Source: Actinomycetes bacterium (GTDB lineage: Bacteria; Actinomycetota; CADDZG01; JAHWKV01). From it: a stretch of 10,290 bases of DNA. Shown piece after piece: positions 1 to 6,395 of this stretch. A program made the position numbers and the translations under genes. Each line of letters starts with the position of its first letter. The first letter of the stretch is position 1. The stretch is from NCBI GenBank assembly GCA_029263035.1, contig JAJCYF010000076.1, positions 1 through 10,290 on the forward strand, in the 5' to 3' direction. Under the pieces are notes generated by a model. The model ran no database searches. It saw only the letters and a list, made by a program, of their open reading frames with translations, and was not told the DNA's origin.

Positions 1-744
1 TCCAGCTCGGTCCTTTTGCTCAACACCAGCTACGTCCGGGACCCCTCGGGCACCCTGGTCAGCCAAAAGGGCCTGCTGTCCACCCACTACTACCTGTTCG
101 ACCGCCTGGGCTCGGTGGTGGCGCTGACCGACGGGTCGGGCAATGCGGTGAACCGCTACCTCTACGACCCCTACGGCAACCGGCTTGCCGGCACGGTGGA
201 GGCGGTTGCCAACCCGTGGCAGTTCGCCGGGGGCTTTAGGGACGCCTTCAGCGGCTACACCAAGTTCGGGGAGCGCTACTACGACCCGAGCATCGGCCGC
301 TGGACCCAGCGGGACCCCTCGGGGATGGATGCCAATAGTTATGGCTATGCGGGGGCGAATCCGGTCAATTTTGTAGATCCGACCGGTCTGGCCGCTAGGT
401 GGGCGGAGAAGATCAGTACGGGACTTGGGCTCGTAGCAGCAGGAGCACAATACTTGACCCCGGTATGCCCTCACTGCGCCGTTGGGGCCAGAGCCTTCAG
501 CGCGGTCTGGGATGCGGGAATCGTGGGTTATGACTGTGCAATCGCAAGGAGGGGGTGCCGAGAGAGCGCTACCAGGTTTGCAGTGAACCAAGCTGCCGGA
601 TTCGGATTTGGTCAGGTGGCAAAGTTCAGGATCGATAAGACGCTGGCGGGCGCTCAGGAAATATCGAACCGTGCCGAGGCAGTTGCCGGTCTTACGCAAA
701 CCGCCGTGGGCGAATCGATGAATCTGGCGGACAGATGGACCTAG
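1..744 (+). CDS. RHS/YD-repeat protein, C-terminal fragment (5' partial)
   Basis: The frame is open through base 1, so this is the 3' end of a larger gene; the TTG at 16 is not a credible start. The visible protein carries the RHS-associated core: a YLYDPYGNRL repeat, YYDPSIGRWTQRDP (from base 277), then a GYAGANPVNFVDPTG ending at base 387. RHS proteins build a large shell of YD repeats, and the sequence after the DPTG-type motif is normally a clonally variable tip, often a toxin. Here the tip is 118 residues (bases 388-741). It starts with a weakly hydrophobic Ala/Gly-rich stretch, contains PVCPHC plus two more cysteines, and matches no toxin family I recognise. Codon use becomes less GC-rich from about base 330, as is typical for exchanged RHS tips. 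Family assignment is secure; toxin activity is inference from family architecture. Whether the protein is secreted cannot be judged without the N-terminus. Confidence 0.9.
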   Translation, partial: SSSVLLLNTSYVRDPSGTLVSQKGLLSTHYYLFDRLGSVVALTDGSGNAVNRYLYDPYGNRLAGTVEAVANPWQFAGGFRDAFSGYTKFGERYYDPSIGRWTQRDPSGMDANSYGYAGANPVNFVDPTGLAARWAEKISTGLGLVAAGAQYLTPVCPHCAVGARAFSAVWDAGIVGYDCAIARRGCRESATRFAVNQAAGFGFGQVAKFRIDKTLAGAQEISNRAEAVAGLTQTAVGESMNLADRWT

Positions 745-775
745 AGGAGCACAAAACGATGGGAGGGCCTGAGCT

Positions 776-982
776 ATGGACAACACCATGATACTTTTCT
801 TGACTGGCGCTGGTTTTGCGCTCTCCTACGCCTTAGTTTGGCGTTTCCGTAAAAAGGATGGCGGCCAGCTCTTTGGCTATACCTCTAGCTGGGTGGCGAT
901 GGCGCCGTTTGCGGTCGGGATAGGGATTCTAATGATGCTTGCAAGCGTTGTTGTGTGGTTGACAGACTCCAATTCTCCCTGA
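776..982 (+). CDS. Small two-helix membrane protein, candidate RHS immunity protein
   Basis: This is a 68-residue protein with an ATG start preceded by GGGAGG at 761-766, 9 nt away. It begins 31 nt after the RHS stop, on the same strand. Two hydrophobic helices are visible: residues about 5-22 and about 40-62. They are joined by a basic loop (RFRKK, 23-27), so by the positive-inside rule both termini should face outward. I recognise no family. Its base composition is lower in GC than glgP or the lipoproteins and resembles the RHS tip, which suggests the two arrived together. Genes directly downstream of polymorphic RHS tips often encode the cognate immunity protein, and membrane immunity proteins are common when the toxin acts on or across the membrane. 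That role is inference from position only. It could also be an unrelated small membrane protein. Confidence 0.65.
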   Translation: MDNTMILFLTGAGFALSYALVWRFRKKDGGQLFGYTSSWVAMAPFAVGIGILMMLASVVVWLTDSNSP

Positions 983-992
983 GCTCCAGCCA

Positions 993-1036
993 CCAGCCAC
1001 ACATTGAACCTTGTGGGTGGGTGCCCCATTTTCTTT
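993..1036 (+). terminator. Weak candidate terminator after the small membrane gene
   Basis: CCAgCCACA (993-1001) can pair with TGTGGgTGG (1012-1020), giving 8 bp with one G-G mismatch and a 10-nt loop. A T-rich run (TTTTCTTT, 1029-1036) follows, but it starts 8 nt past the stem, further than usual. It lies in the 167-nt gap between two converging genes, where a terminator is expected. I see nothing else convincing in 983-1149. Confidence 0.3.
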
Positions 1037-1149
1037 GGTAGATCGTGTGATACGGGGACTCGTTCGAGACGGTGTTGACGCCCTTGGAAATGCAAGCCCC
1101 TAGGTTCCGGAGGCCTTGGCGGCTCTAGGCGAAGAGGCCCAGACCAAGC

Positions 1150-3705
1150 CTAAGCCCAGGCGATCAATCCCATCTCGGCGAATGAGGACAGATTGTCGTG
1201 GAACGGGATCACCCGGACAGCAAAGCCGTAGCGACCGGCCAGCTCACAGACGAAGGTCCCCTCGTAGGAGAGCCCGCCGCCTGCGGCCTTGCCCTGCAGC
1301 GTCATCTTGACCGCCTGGGTCTCCTGTAGCTCGTCGCCGTGGCCGACCGGGCCGTGGATGAGCTCCAGCGCCACGTCTTCGGGGCTCAGGCCGCCCAGCT
1401 CCACCATCGCTTTGACGGTGCGGGTGTCGCCGCGTCCCGCGGGAGCGGGTGCCACCTCCTCCACGCTCAGGACCCGCACCGACTTCCAGCCCGCGGCTAT
1501 CTTGCGCTTCCAGGCCGCCATTTCGCGGGCCAGCTTGTAGTCGTCGGCGTAGAGGGCTTCCACGTTGCGGGCCAGCGGTTCGTACATCAGGTTCAGGTAG
1601 TCGCGCAGCATCCGGGCAGCGGTGACCCGGGGGCCCAGGGTCGACAGCGATGACTTGATCATGCGGACCCACTCCCGGGGTACCGGGCCTTCGCTGCGGT
1701 CGTAGAACTTGGGGACCACCTGGCGCTCGAGGATCTCGAAGAGGCTCATCGCCTCCAGCTCGTCCCGCTTGCGCATGTCCTCGTAGGTCTCGGCCGACGA
1801 GATGGCCCACCCGTTCTCGCCGTTGAACATCTCGTCCCACCAGCCGTCTTTGATCGACAGGTTGAGGGCCCCGTTCAGCGCCGCCTTCTCTCCGCTGGTG
1901 CCGCAGGCCTCCAGGGGGCGGCGGGGGTTGTTCAGCCAGACGTCGGCGCCCTGGTAGAGCATCCGGGCGATGTGCATGTCGTAATCGGGGATGAACACCA
2001 CCCGGTGGCGCACCAGCGGGTCCTTGGCGAACTGGACGATGTCCCGGATGATCCCCTTGCCGATCTCGTCCTTGGGGTGGGACTTGCCGGCCAGGACAAT
2101 CTGCACCGGCCGCTCGCTATTCAGCAGAAGCGCCTTCAGCCGTTCCGGGTATTGGAAGAGCAGGGTGGCCCGCTTGTACTCGGCGAACCGGCGGGCGAAT
2201 CCGATGGTCAGGATCCGGGAGTCCAGGACCCGGTCGGCCCAGTCCACGTCCACGCCTCCGGCACCGCTTTGGATGAGCCCGGCCTTCAACAGGCTGCGGG
2301 CGTTCAGGACCAGCTGCTCCCGGTTGTTCTCCTTGACCCGCCAGACCTCGTCGTCGCGGGCCGAGCGGATCTGAGCCCAGCGCCCCTCGTTGGCCTGGTC
2401 CCAGTCCGGCATAACGTAGCGATCGAACAGCTTGGACATGCCGGAGGCGACCCAGCTCTTGGCGTGCACCCCGTTGGTGACGTGACCGATGGGGACCTCC
2501 TCGACCGGAAGCTGAGGCCACAGGTTGTGGAAGATCTGGCGGCTCACCTGGCCGTGCAGGGCCGAAACCGAGTTGGCCCGGGAGGAGAGTCTCAGCGACA
2601 TGATCGCCATGTTGAAGACGGTCGACGGGTCGACGCCGGGCTCCTGGCCGATGGCCATGAACTCGTCGAAGGTGATGCCGCAGTCCTCGGCCCAGGTCTT
2701 GAAGTAGCGCTCCATGAGCGCCCGGGGGAAGCGGTCGATGCCGGCGGCAACCGGGGTGTGGGTGGTGAACCCGGTGGCGGCCCGGTTGGCCTCTACCGCC
2801 TCGGCAAAGGTGAGCTTTTTCTCCACCATGAACTTGCGGATGCGCTCCAGGCTCAAAAAGCCGGCGTGGCCCTCGTTCATGTGGAAGACCTGGGGATCTT
2901 CGCCCACCGCCTCCAATGCCCGTATCCCGCCGACACCCAGAAGGATCTCCTGCGCCATCCGGTGCTCCTCGTCGCCGCCGTACAGGCGGTCGGTGACCAG
3001 GCGAAGGTGGGGATCGTTGCCGTCGACGTCGGAGTCGAGCATGTAGAGGGTGACCCGCCCGACGCACGCCTTCCAGATCTGGGCTTTGAGCGGCACCCCG
3101 GCCAGGCTGACCTCGATTTCGGGATTCATCCGGGTCAGGGCCATGCCGTGGGGGTCGAGCTGCAGGTAGCGCTCCTGCTGCTGTCCGTCGGCGTTCAGCT
3201 CCTGGCGGAAGTAGCCCTCCCGGTAGAACAGTCCTACTCCGATGATGGGGATGCCCAGGCCGCTGGCCGCCTTGAGGTGGTCGCCGGCCAGGACCCCCAG
3301 ACCCCCGGAGTACTGGGGCAGGGTCTCGGTCAGGCCGAACTCGGGCGAAAAGTATGCGACGGAGCGCAGCGGGCTCTTGCGGTTTTGGAACCAGCGATCC
3401 GATTCGATGTAGTTGCGGAACTCCACGTGGACCTCCCGCATGAACTCCATGAACGAGCGGTCCTGGACCAGGTCGTCGAAGCGGCTGCGGCTGACGGTGC
3501 CCAACACTTTGAGCGGGTCGCCGCCGGTGGCCTCCCAGGCGTTGGGGTCCACCCAGCGGAAAAGATCCCGGGCGCGGTTGTCCCACGACCAACGTAGATT
3601 CATCGCGATCTCTTCCAGGGGGGCGAGCGCCTCGGGGAGGCGCGCGCGGACCGTGAAGCTTCGCAGCGCCTTAGGACTCACGAACAGGACTGTACCAGCC
3701 CGCAT
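1150..3705 (-). CDS. glgP: Alpha-glucan (glycogen/maltodextrin) phosphorylase, DUF3417 type
   Basis: Cytoplasmic PLP enzyme that phosphorolyses alpha-1,4-glucan to glucose-1-phosphate. From the ATG it has 851 residues, normal for the shorter actinobacterial/archaeal-type family. Residues about 14-130 form the DUF3417 N-terminal domain (ALAPLEEIAMNLRWSWDN, RDLFRWVDPNAW). The phosphorylase core follows, with YFSPEFGLTETLPQYSGGLG, then AGDHLK ending at 145. The cofactor site EACGTSGEKAALNG lies near 599-612; K607 should be the PLP Schiff-base lysine, followed by a conserved DGWWDEM. Start choice is uncertain: neither the ATG at 3705 nor the GTG at 3681 has a Shine-Dalgarno sequence, and family alignment (start just before KALRSFTVR) favours the GTG, giving 843 residues. 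The open frame continues to about 4344, but that part runs antisense to the cupredoxin gene and is not coding. It is transcribed away from glgE, its partner in glucan metabolism. Confidence 0.95.
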   Translation of the reverse strand: MRAGTVLFVSPKALRSFTVRARLPEALAPLEEIAMNLRWSWDNRARDLFRWVDPNAWEATGGDPLKVLGTVSRSRFDDLVQDRSFMEFMREVHVEFRNYIESDRWFQNRKSPLRSVAYFSPEFGLTETLPQYSGGLGVLAGDHLKAASGLGIPIIGVGLFYREGYFRQELNADGQQQERYLQLDPHGMALTRMNPEIEVSLAGVPLKAQIWKACVGRVTLYMLDSDVDGNDPHLRLVTDRLYGGDEEHRMAQEILLGVGGIRALEAVGEDPQVFHMNEGHAGFLSLERIRKFMVEKKLTFAEAVEANRAATGFTTHTPVAAGIDRFPRALMERYFKTWAEDCGITFDEFMAIGQEPGVDPSTVFNMAIMSLRLSSRANSVSALHGQVSRQIFHNLWPQLPVEEVPIGHVTNGVHAKSWVASGMSKLFDRYVMPDWDQANEGRWAQIRSARDDEVWRVKENNREQLVLNARSLLKAGLIQSGAGGVDVDWADRVLDSRILTIGFARRFAEYKRATLLFQYPERLKALLLNSERPVQIVLAGKSHPKDEIGKGIIRDIVQFAKDPLVRHRVVFIPDYDMHIARMLYQGADVWLNNPRRPLEACGTSGEKAALNGALNLSIKDGWWDEMFNGENGWAISSAETYEDMRKRDELEAMSLFEILERQVVPKFYDRSEGPVPREWVRMIKSSLSTLGPRVTAARMLRDYLNLMYEPLARNVEALYADDYKLAREMAAWKRKIAAGWKSVRVLSVEEVAPAPAGRGDTRTVKAMVELGGLSPEDVALELIHGPVGHGDELQETQAVKMTLQGKAAGGGLSYEGTFVCELAGRYGFAVRVIPFHDNLSSFAEMGLIAWA
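3689..3697 (-). promoter_or_regulatory. Candidate extended -10 for a leaderless glgP transcript
   Basis: On the minus strand the sequence TGGTACAGT reads as an extended -10 (TGn plus TACAGT). The 7 nt that follow lead directly to the GTG at 3681, so transcription could start on the first base of the codon. A TTGCTT at 3714-3719 would be a -35 with a long 19-nt spacer. This would explain why neither glgP start has a ribosome binding site; leaderless mRNAs are common in actinobacteria. Sequence pattern only. Confidence 0.3.
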
Positions 3706-3822
3706 GCCTGGGCAAGCAAGAAAACACTGTGTTACGCCGCGCCGTGGGACCTGAAGCCCCCGCGCCAATCCGAAATCCCGGCTGCTCCGTATACCCCTTG
3801 AAGGTAATTCGAGGAGGTAGCC

Positions 3823-4290
3823 GTGAAAGCTCAAAGTCGCAGGTTTCCCCGCTTCACGATGGTCCTTGTAGCCGCTGCCGCCGCTTTGACCCTGGCCGCC
3901 TGCGGGGGATCGGACCAGGCTGCCCCGGCCGCCGAAGCCACCGAAACCGCCCCGGCGGCGCCGGCCACCGGCACGCATGACGGCCACTCCGCCGGCTCCG
4001 GTGCAGCGGTTGAGATGCGGCTCATCCAGTTCCGGCCCGAGCTTTTGGAGGTGGCCCCCGGCACCGAGGTCACCTGGACCCAGAACGACGCCGGGTTCCA
4101 CACCGTGACCTCCGGCACCGTCGCACCCGACGGCGGGGGAGTAACCGGCAATGCCGACGGCAAGTTCGCGTCCGGGCGCTTGGCCACCGGTCAGACGTTC
4201 AAATTCTCGTTCGCCGAGGCCGGCGTCTACCCGTACTTCTGTGAGATCCACCCGGCCACCATGACGGGGGAGGTGAGAGCCGGCGCCTAA
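3823..4290 (+). CDS. Cupredoxin (plastocyanin/amicyanin-like) lipoprotein
   Basis: 155 residues, starting at GTG with a strong GAGGAGG (3811-3817) 5 nt upstream. The N-terminus is a lipoprotein signal: basic MKAQSRRFPR, a hydrophobic core, then the lipobox LAAC with C27 as the predicted lipidated residue. An Ala/Pro/Glu-rich linker (about 30-60) contains two histidines (THDGH, H52 and H55). The rest is a cupredoxin fold with all four type-1 copper ligands visible: H93 (GFHTVTSG), C140, H143 and M147 (YFCEIHPATM). The short C-x2-H-x3-M spacing is closer to amicyanin/pseudoazurin than to plant plastocyanin. It probably acts as a membrane-anchored extracytoplasmic electron carrier or copper-binding protein; the redox partner is not visible here. 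It is followed after 47 nt by another lipoprotein gene on the same strand and is probably cotranscribed with it. Confidence 0.9.
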   Translation: MKAQSRRFPRFTMVLVAAAAALTLAACGGSDQAAPAAEATETAPAAPATGTHDGHSAGSGAAVEMRLIQFRPELLEVAPGTEVTWTQNDAGFHTVTSGTVAPDGGGVTGNADGKFASGRLATGQTFKFSFAEAGVYPYFCEIHPATMTGEVRAGA

Positions 4291-4337
4291 CTGATCGATG
4301 TCTCCCCTGACCGGTAGCAATGAATAGGAGTATTGAA

Positions 4338-5585
4338 ATGGCAAAGAGAAAGATTTTGAGCCTGCTGGCGATGCTGCTGACGGTCGCCTTGCTGGGCAGC
4401 GCCTGCAGCAACGCCGGCGACGATGCGGAGGCCGTAGCCGAGGACGCCGTCCCCACCGCAGACACCGCCGCTGCCGACCTTCGATCCGGCTTCACCGCCC
4501 TTCTGGGTGAACACGTCTACCTGGCCGCCCTCGCCACCGGCTCCGCACTTCGGGGTGACACCGCCGGGTTCAACGCCTGGGCCGCCGCACTGAACGGACC
4601 GACCGACAGCAACAGCGCGGACATCGTGGCCGCCGTTCGTTCCGCCTACGGCGACGAGGTCGGCGACGCATTCGACGGCCTGTGGAGGAGCGAGGACCAC
4701 ATCAACGCCTTCGTCGCCTACACCCAGGCAGCCGCGGAGGACGACACGGCAGGTAAAGACGCCGCAGTGGCCCGCCTCACCTCCTACGCCAAGACCTTCG
4801 GTGAAACCATGAACCAGGTCAACGACAACCTGCCCGCAGCGGCGGTTGAAGAGGGCATCGTGGCGCACGCAACTACCCTGATCGCAGTGATCGACGCCCA
4901 GAAGGCCGGCAACCAGTCCGCGGTCTACAACAACCTGCGCCGGGCCTACCACCACATGGACGAGTTCGCAGCGACCCTGGCCGGCGCTACCGTGGCCAAG
5001 TTCCCGGACGAGTTCGAGGGCAACCCCACCGACGCCGCCTCCGACCTCAGGGCCGGTATGACGTCGCTGCTCCAGGAGCACGTCCTGCTGGCGGCCAGCG
5101 CCACCGGCGCCGCACTCGGCGGACGCCAGTCTCAGTTCGACGCCGCAGCGTTCTCGCTCAACGGCCCGGCCGCCAGCAACACAGCGGACCTCGTCGGCGC
5201 CATCGGCTCGGTCTACGGCAGCGAAGTCGGCACCGCATTCGATGGCCTGTGGAGGAGCGAGGGACACATCCCCGGCTTCGTCGCCTACACCCAGGCAGTT
5301 GCTGCGGACGACGACGCTGCCAAGGACGAGGCGGTCGCCGACCTGGTGGCCTACGCCAAGACCTTCGGCGAGACCATGAACCAGGTCAACGAGAACCTTC
5401 CGGCTGCAGCAGTCGAGGAGGCGATCACCGGCCACGCCACCACCCTGATCGCGGTGATCGATGCGCAGAAGGCCAAGGACGCCGCCGGTGCTGCAACCGC
5501 ACTTCGGGAGGCCGCCCACCACATGAGCGGCACCGCCAACGTGCTGGCCGAGGCAACCATCCGCAAGTTCCCCGAGAAGTTCTGA
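4338..5585 (+). CDS. Lipoprotein made of two 189-residue helical His-containing repeats
   Basis: 415 residues. I chose the ATG at 4338 because AGGAG (4326-4330) sits 7 nt before it; an in-frame ATG at 4320 lacks such a site. The lipoprotein signal is MAKRKILSLLAMLLTVALLGSAC, with C23 the probable lipidated residue. After an acidic linker come two repeats, residues 47-235 and 236-415, aligned with no gaps at a fixed offset of 189. Each predicts mostly alpha-helix and keeps histidines at matching positions: H59/H248, H121/H310, H177/H366 and the pairs H205-H206/H394-H395. Shared blocks include AFDGLWRSE, YAKTFGETMNQV and HATTLIAVIDAQKA. I cannot name the family with confidence; similar helical His-bearing repeats occur, as I recall, in extracellular proteins sometimes annotated as copper amine oxidase-like. 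The adjacent cupredoxin makes a metal or redox role plausible but unproven. A terminator follows. Confidence 0.85.
   Translation: MAKRKILSLLAMLLTVALLGSACSNAGDDAEAVAEDAVPTADTAAADLRSGFTALLGEHVYLAALATGSALRGDTAGFNAWAAALNGPTDSNSADIVAAVRSAYGDEVGDAFDGLWRSEDHINAFVAYTQAAAEDDTAGKDAAVARLTSYAKTFGETMNQVNDNLPAAAVEEGIVAHATTLIAVIDAQKAGNQSAVYNNLRRAYHHMDEFAATLAGATVAKFPDEFEGNPTDAASDLRAGMTSLLQEHVLLAASATGAALGGRQSQFDAAAFSLNGPAASNTADLVGAIGSVYGSEVGTAFDGLWRSEGHIPGFVAYTQAVAADDDAAKDEAVADLVAYAKTFGETMNQVNENLPAAAVEEAITGHATTLIAVIDAQKAKDAAGAATALREAAHHMSGTANVLAEATIRKFPEKF
4476..5042 (+). repeat. Internal repeat unit 1 of the lipoprotein
   Basis: First of two in-frame 567-nt units. It encodes residues 47-235, beginning DLRSGFTALLGEHV. 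Its spacing to unit 2 is constant throughout, with no insertions or deletions. Confidence 0.9.
5043..5582 (+). repeat. Internal repeat unit 2 of the lipoprotein
   Basis: Second unit, residues 236-415, beginning DLRAGMTSLLQEHV. It lacks only the linker at the end of unit 1. Nucleotide identity is high in patches (around the TTCGGNGANACCATGAACCA block) but diverged elsewhere, so the duplication is not very recent. Confidence 0.9.
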
Positions 5586-5611
5586 CCTCCCCCAGAACCT
5601 ATCGGTAACCA

Positions 5612-5643
5612 GGGAAGCCCCGGGAAGGATTCCGGGGCTTCCT
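5612..5643 (+). terminator. Hairpin terminator of the two-lipoprotein operon
   Basis: GGAAGCCCCGG (5613-5623) pairs perfectly with CCGGGGCTTCC (5632-5642) around an 8-nt loop, 27 nt after the lipoprotein stop. A G-U pair can extend the base. Only a short ATTT follows, so it is a GC-rich stem without a strong U-tract, which is common in actinobacteria. Confidence 0.75.
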
Positions 5644-5664
5644 GCCATTTAGTTCCTGGGTACG

Positions 5665-5689
5665 GTTTCAGAGATGCGGGCATGGGTAG
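5665..5689 (+). promoter_or_regulatory. SigB/SigF-like promoter candidate
   Basis: GTTT (5665-5668), 15 nt, then GGGTAG (5684-5689) resembles the actinobacterial general-stress sigma consensus (GTTT, about 15-17 nt, GGGTA). It lies after the preceding terminator and would give a 5' leader of about 40 nt for the 60-residue gene at 5736. Pattern match only. Confidence 0.4.
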
Positions 5690-5735
5690 GTCTTTTGGTG
5701 AGTACGAGCCAGCTCAACTTTGAGGAGGGTGAGAT

Positions 5736-5918
5736 ATGGATTTCGACGAGAACCCAGGCCAGCCCACCGATGCTTCGCAGTTGACCGGCGGCGACCGTCC
5801 CGGCAGCGCCGGCGAGAACCGCCCGGGCGCCGAGGGTACCGCCAAGCGTGACACCAACGTCACCATTCCGGATCCGTCCGGCGAGGAGATCGCCAACAGC
5901 ATCCCGACGGAGACCTAG
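5736..5918 (+). CDS. Small hydrophilic, probably disordered protein
   Basis: 60 residues, unrecognised. It has a strong GAGGAGGG site (5722-5729) 6 nt before the ATG, its own upstream gap after a terminator and its own downstream terminator, so it looks like a real monocistronic gene despite its size. The protein is rich in Gly, Pro, Asp, Glu, Thr and Asn, has no hydrophobic stretch and no cysteine, and reads as intrinsically disordered and acidic overall. The centre (about 18-36) is Gly/Arg/Glu-rich and the C-terminal third (DTNVTIPDPSGEEIANSIP) looks like a possible short conserved motif. The promoter candidate suggests general-stress control, which would suit a small hydrophilic stress protein, but no function can be read from the sequence itself. 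Confidence 0.65.
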   Translation: MDFDENPGQPTDASQLTGGDRPGSAGENRPGAEGTAKRDTNVTIPDPSGEEIANSIPTET

Positions 5919-5932
5919 AGAAGATTTCATGA

Positions 5933-5962
5933 AAAAGGGCCCCTCTTGCGAGGGGCCCTTTT
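5933..5962. terminator. Strong bidirectional intrinsic terminator
   Basis: A perfect 13-bp stem: AAAAGGGCCCCTC (5933-5945) pairs with GAGGGGCCCTTTT (5950-5962) around a TTGC loop. It ends in a T-run on the plus strand and, because of the A-run on the left, in a T-run on the minus strand too. It therefore fits termination of the 60-residue gene (+) and, before the intron arrived, of the converging HAAS gene (-). It is also the apparent target of the adjacent group IIC intron. Confidence 0.9.
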
Positions 5963-6033
5963 GGCGTGTACGCCCGGCATGGGATGTCACTTGCAGGTGA
6001 AAGTCCTGCGTGGAGGAGGTGATGCCAACTCTA

Positions 6034-6039
6034 GCCAAA
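6034..6039 (+). other. Candidate EBS1 of the intron
   Basis: GCCAAA in domain I is the exact complement of the six exon bases before the intron (5960-5965). A further G-U pair (6040 with 5959) can extend it to seven. This is the kind of short exon recognition used by group IIC introns. Confidence 0.5.
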
Positions 6040-6395
6040 GGCAACCGCGTCGCCGTGAGGCGGGGTGGGAAGGAAGCCCGTAGGCAAATCCCTGACCTGA
6101 GGGACACGAACCACATCTGAGGCGGGGCGACCCGGGCGAGCCGGCACGACACGGTGAAGCCCGTCATCACCAAAGGTGCGCACGTAAATGTGGCAGGGCT
6201 AGGGGGAAAGTGACAGTTCTTATCCGGGGAGATCTGGCGGGGTGTCGGCGCTAGGTAAAAGCATCCGCTCCGACCGCTCCATCCGAGAGGATGAGGTGGA
6301 CCCGGCAGAAGTCAGCAGAGGTCATAGTACCGGCGGGATGAACACCAAGGCCGGGAAGGACCGAACGTCAAACTGAAGGGGACGACGGCAAGTTC

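Noticed and set aside
1099..1129. CCTAG...CTAGG hairpin as a glgP terminator
   Set aside because: Only a 5-bp stem with a 21-nt loop and no T-run on the minus strand; too weak to call.
1972..3597. 541-residue plus-strand open frame
   Set aside because: Lies wholly antisense to conserved glgP coding sequence; its length is a by-product of high GC, and the Val/Gly/His-rich product has no recognisable domain.
3706..4344. N-terminal extension of the glgP frame to 1064 residues
   Set aside because: It runs antisense through the cupredoxin gene, is low-complexity Gly/Arg-rich, and matches nothing in the phosphorylase family, which starts near KALRSFTVR.
4476..5582. Tandem units considered as a CRISPR-like or satellite repeat
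   Set aside because: The repeat is in frame, diverged at codon level and protein-coding; no short repeat-spacer pattern exists anywhere in the window.
4287..5648. 453-residue minus-strand open frame
   Set aside because: Antisense to the repeat lipoprotein; its apparent internal repeats merely mirror the duplication on the other strand.
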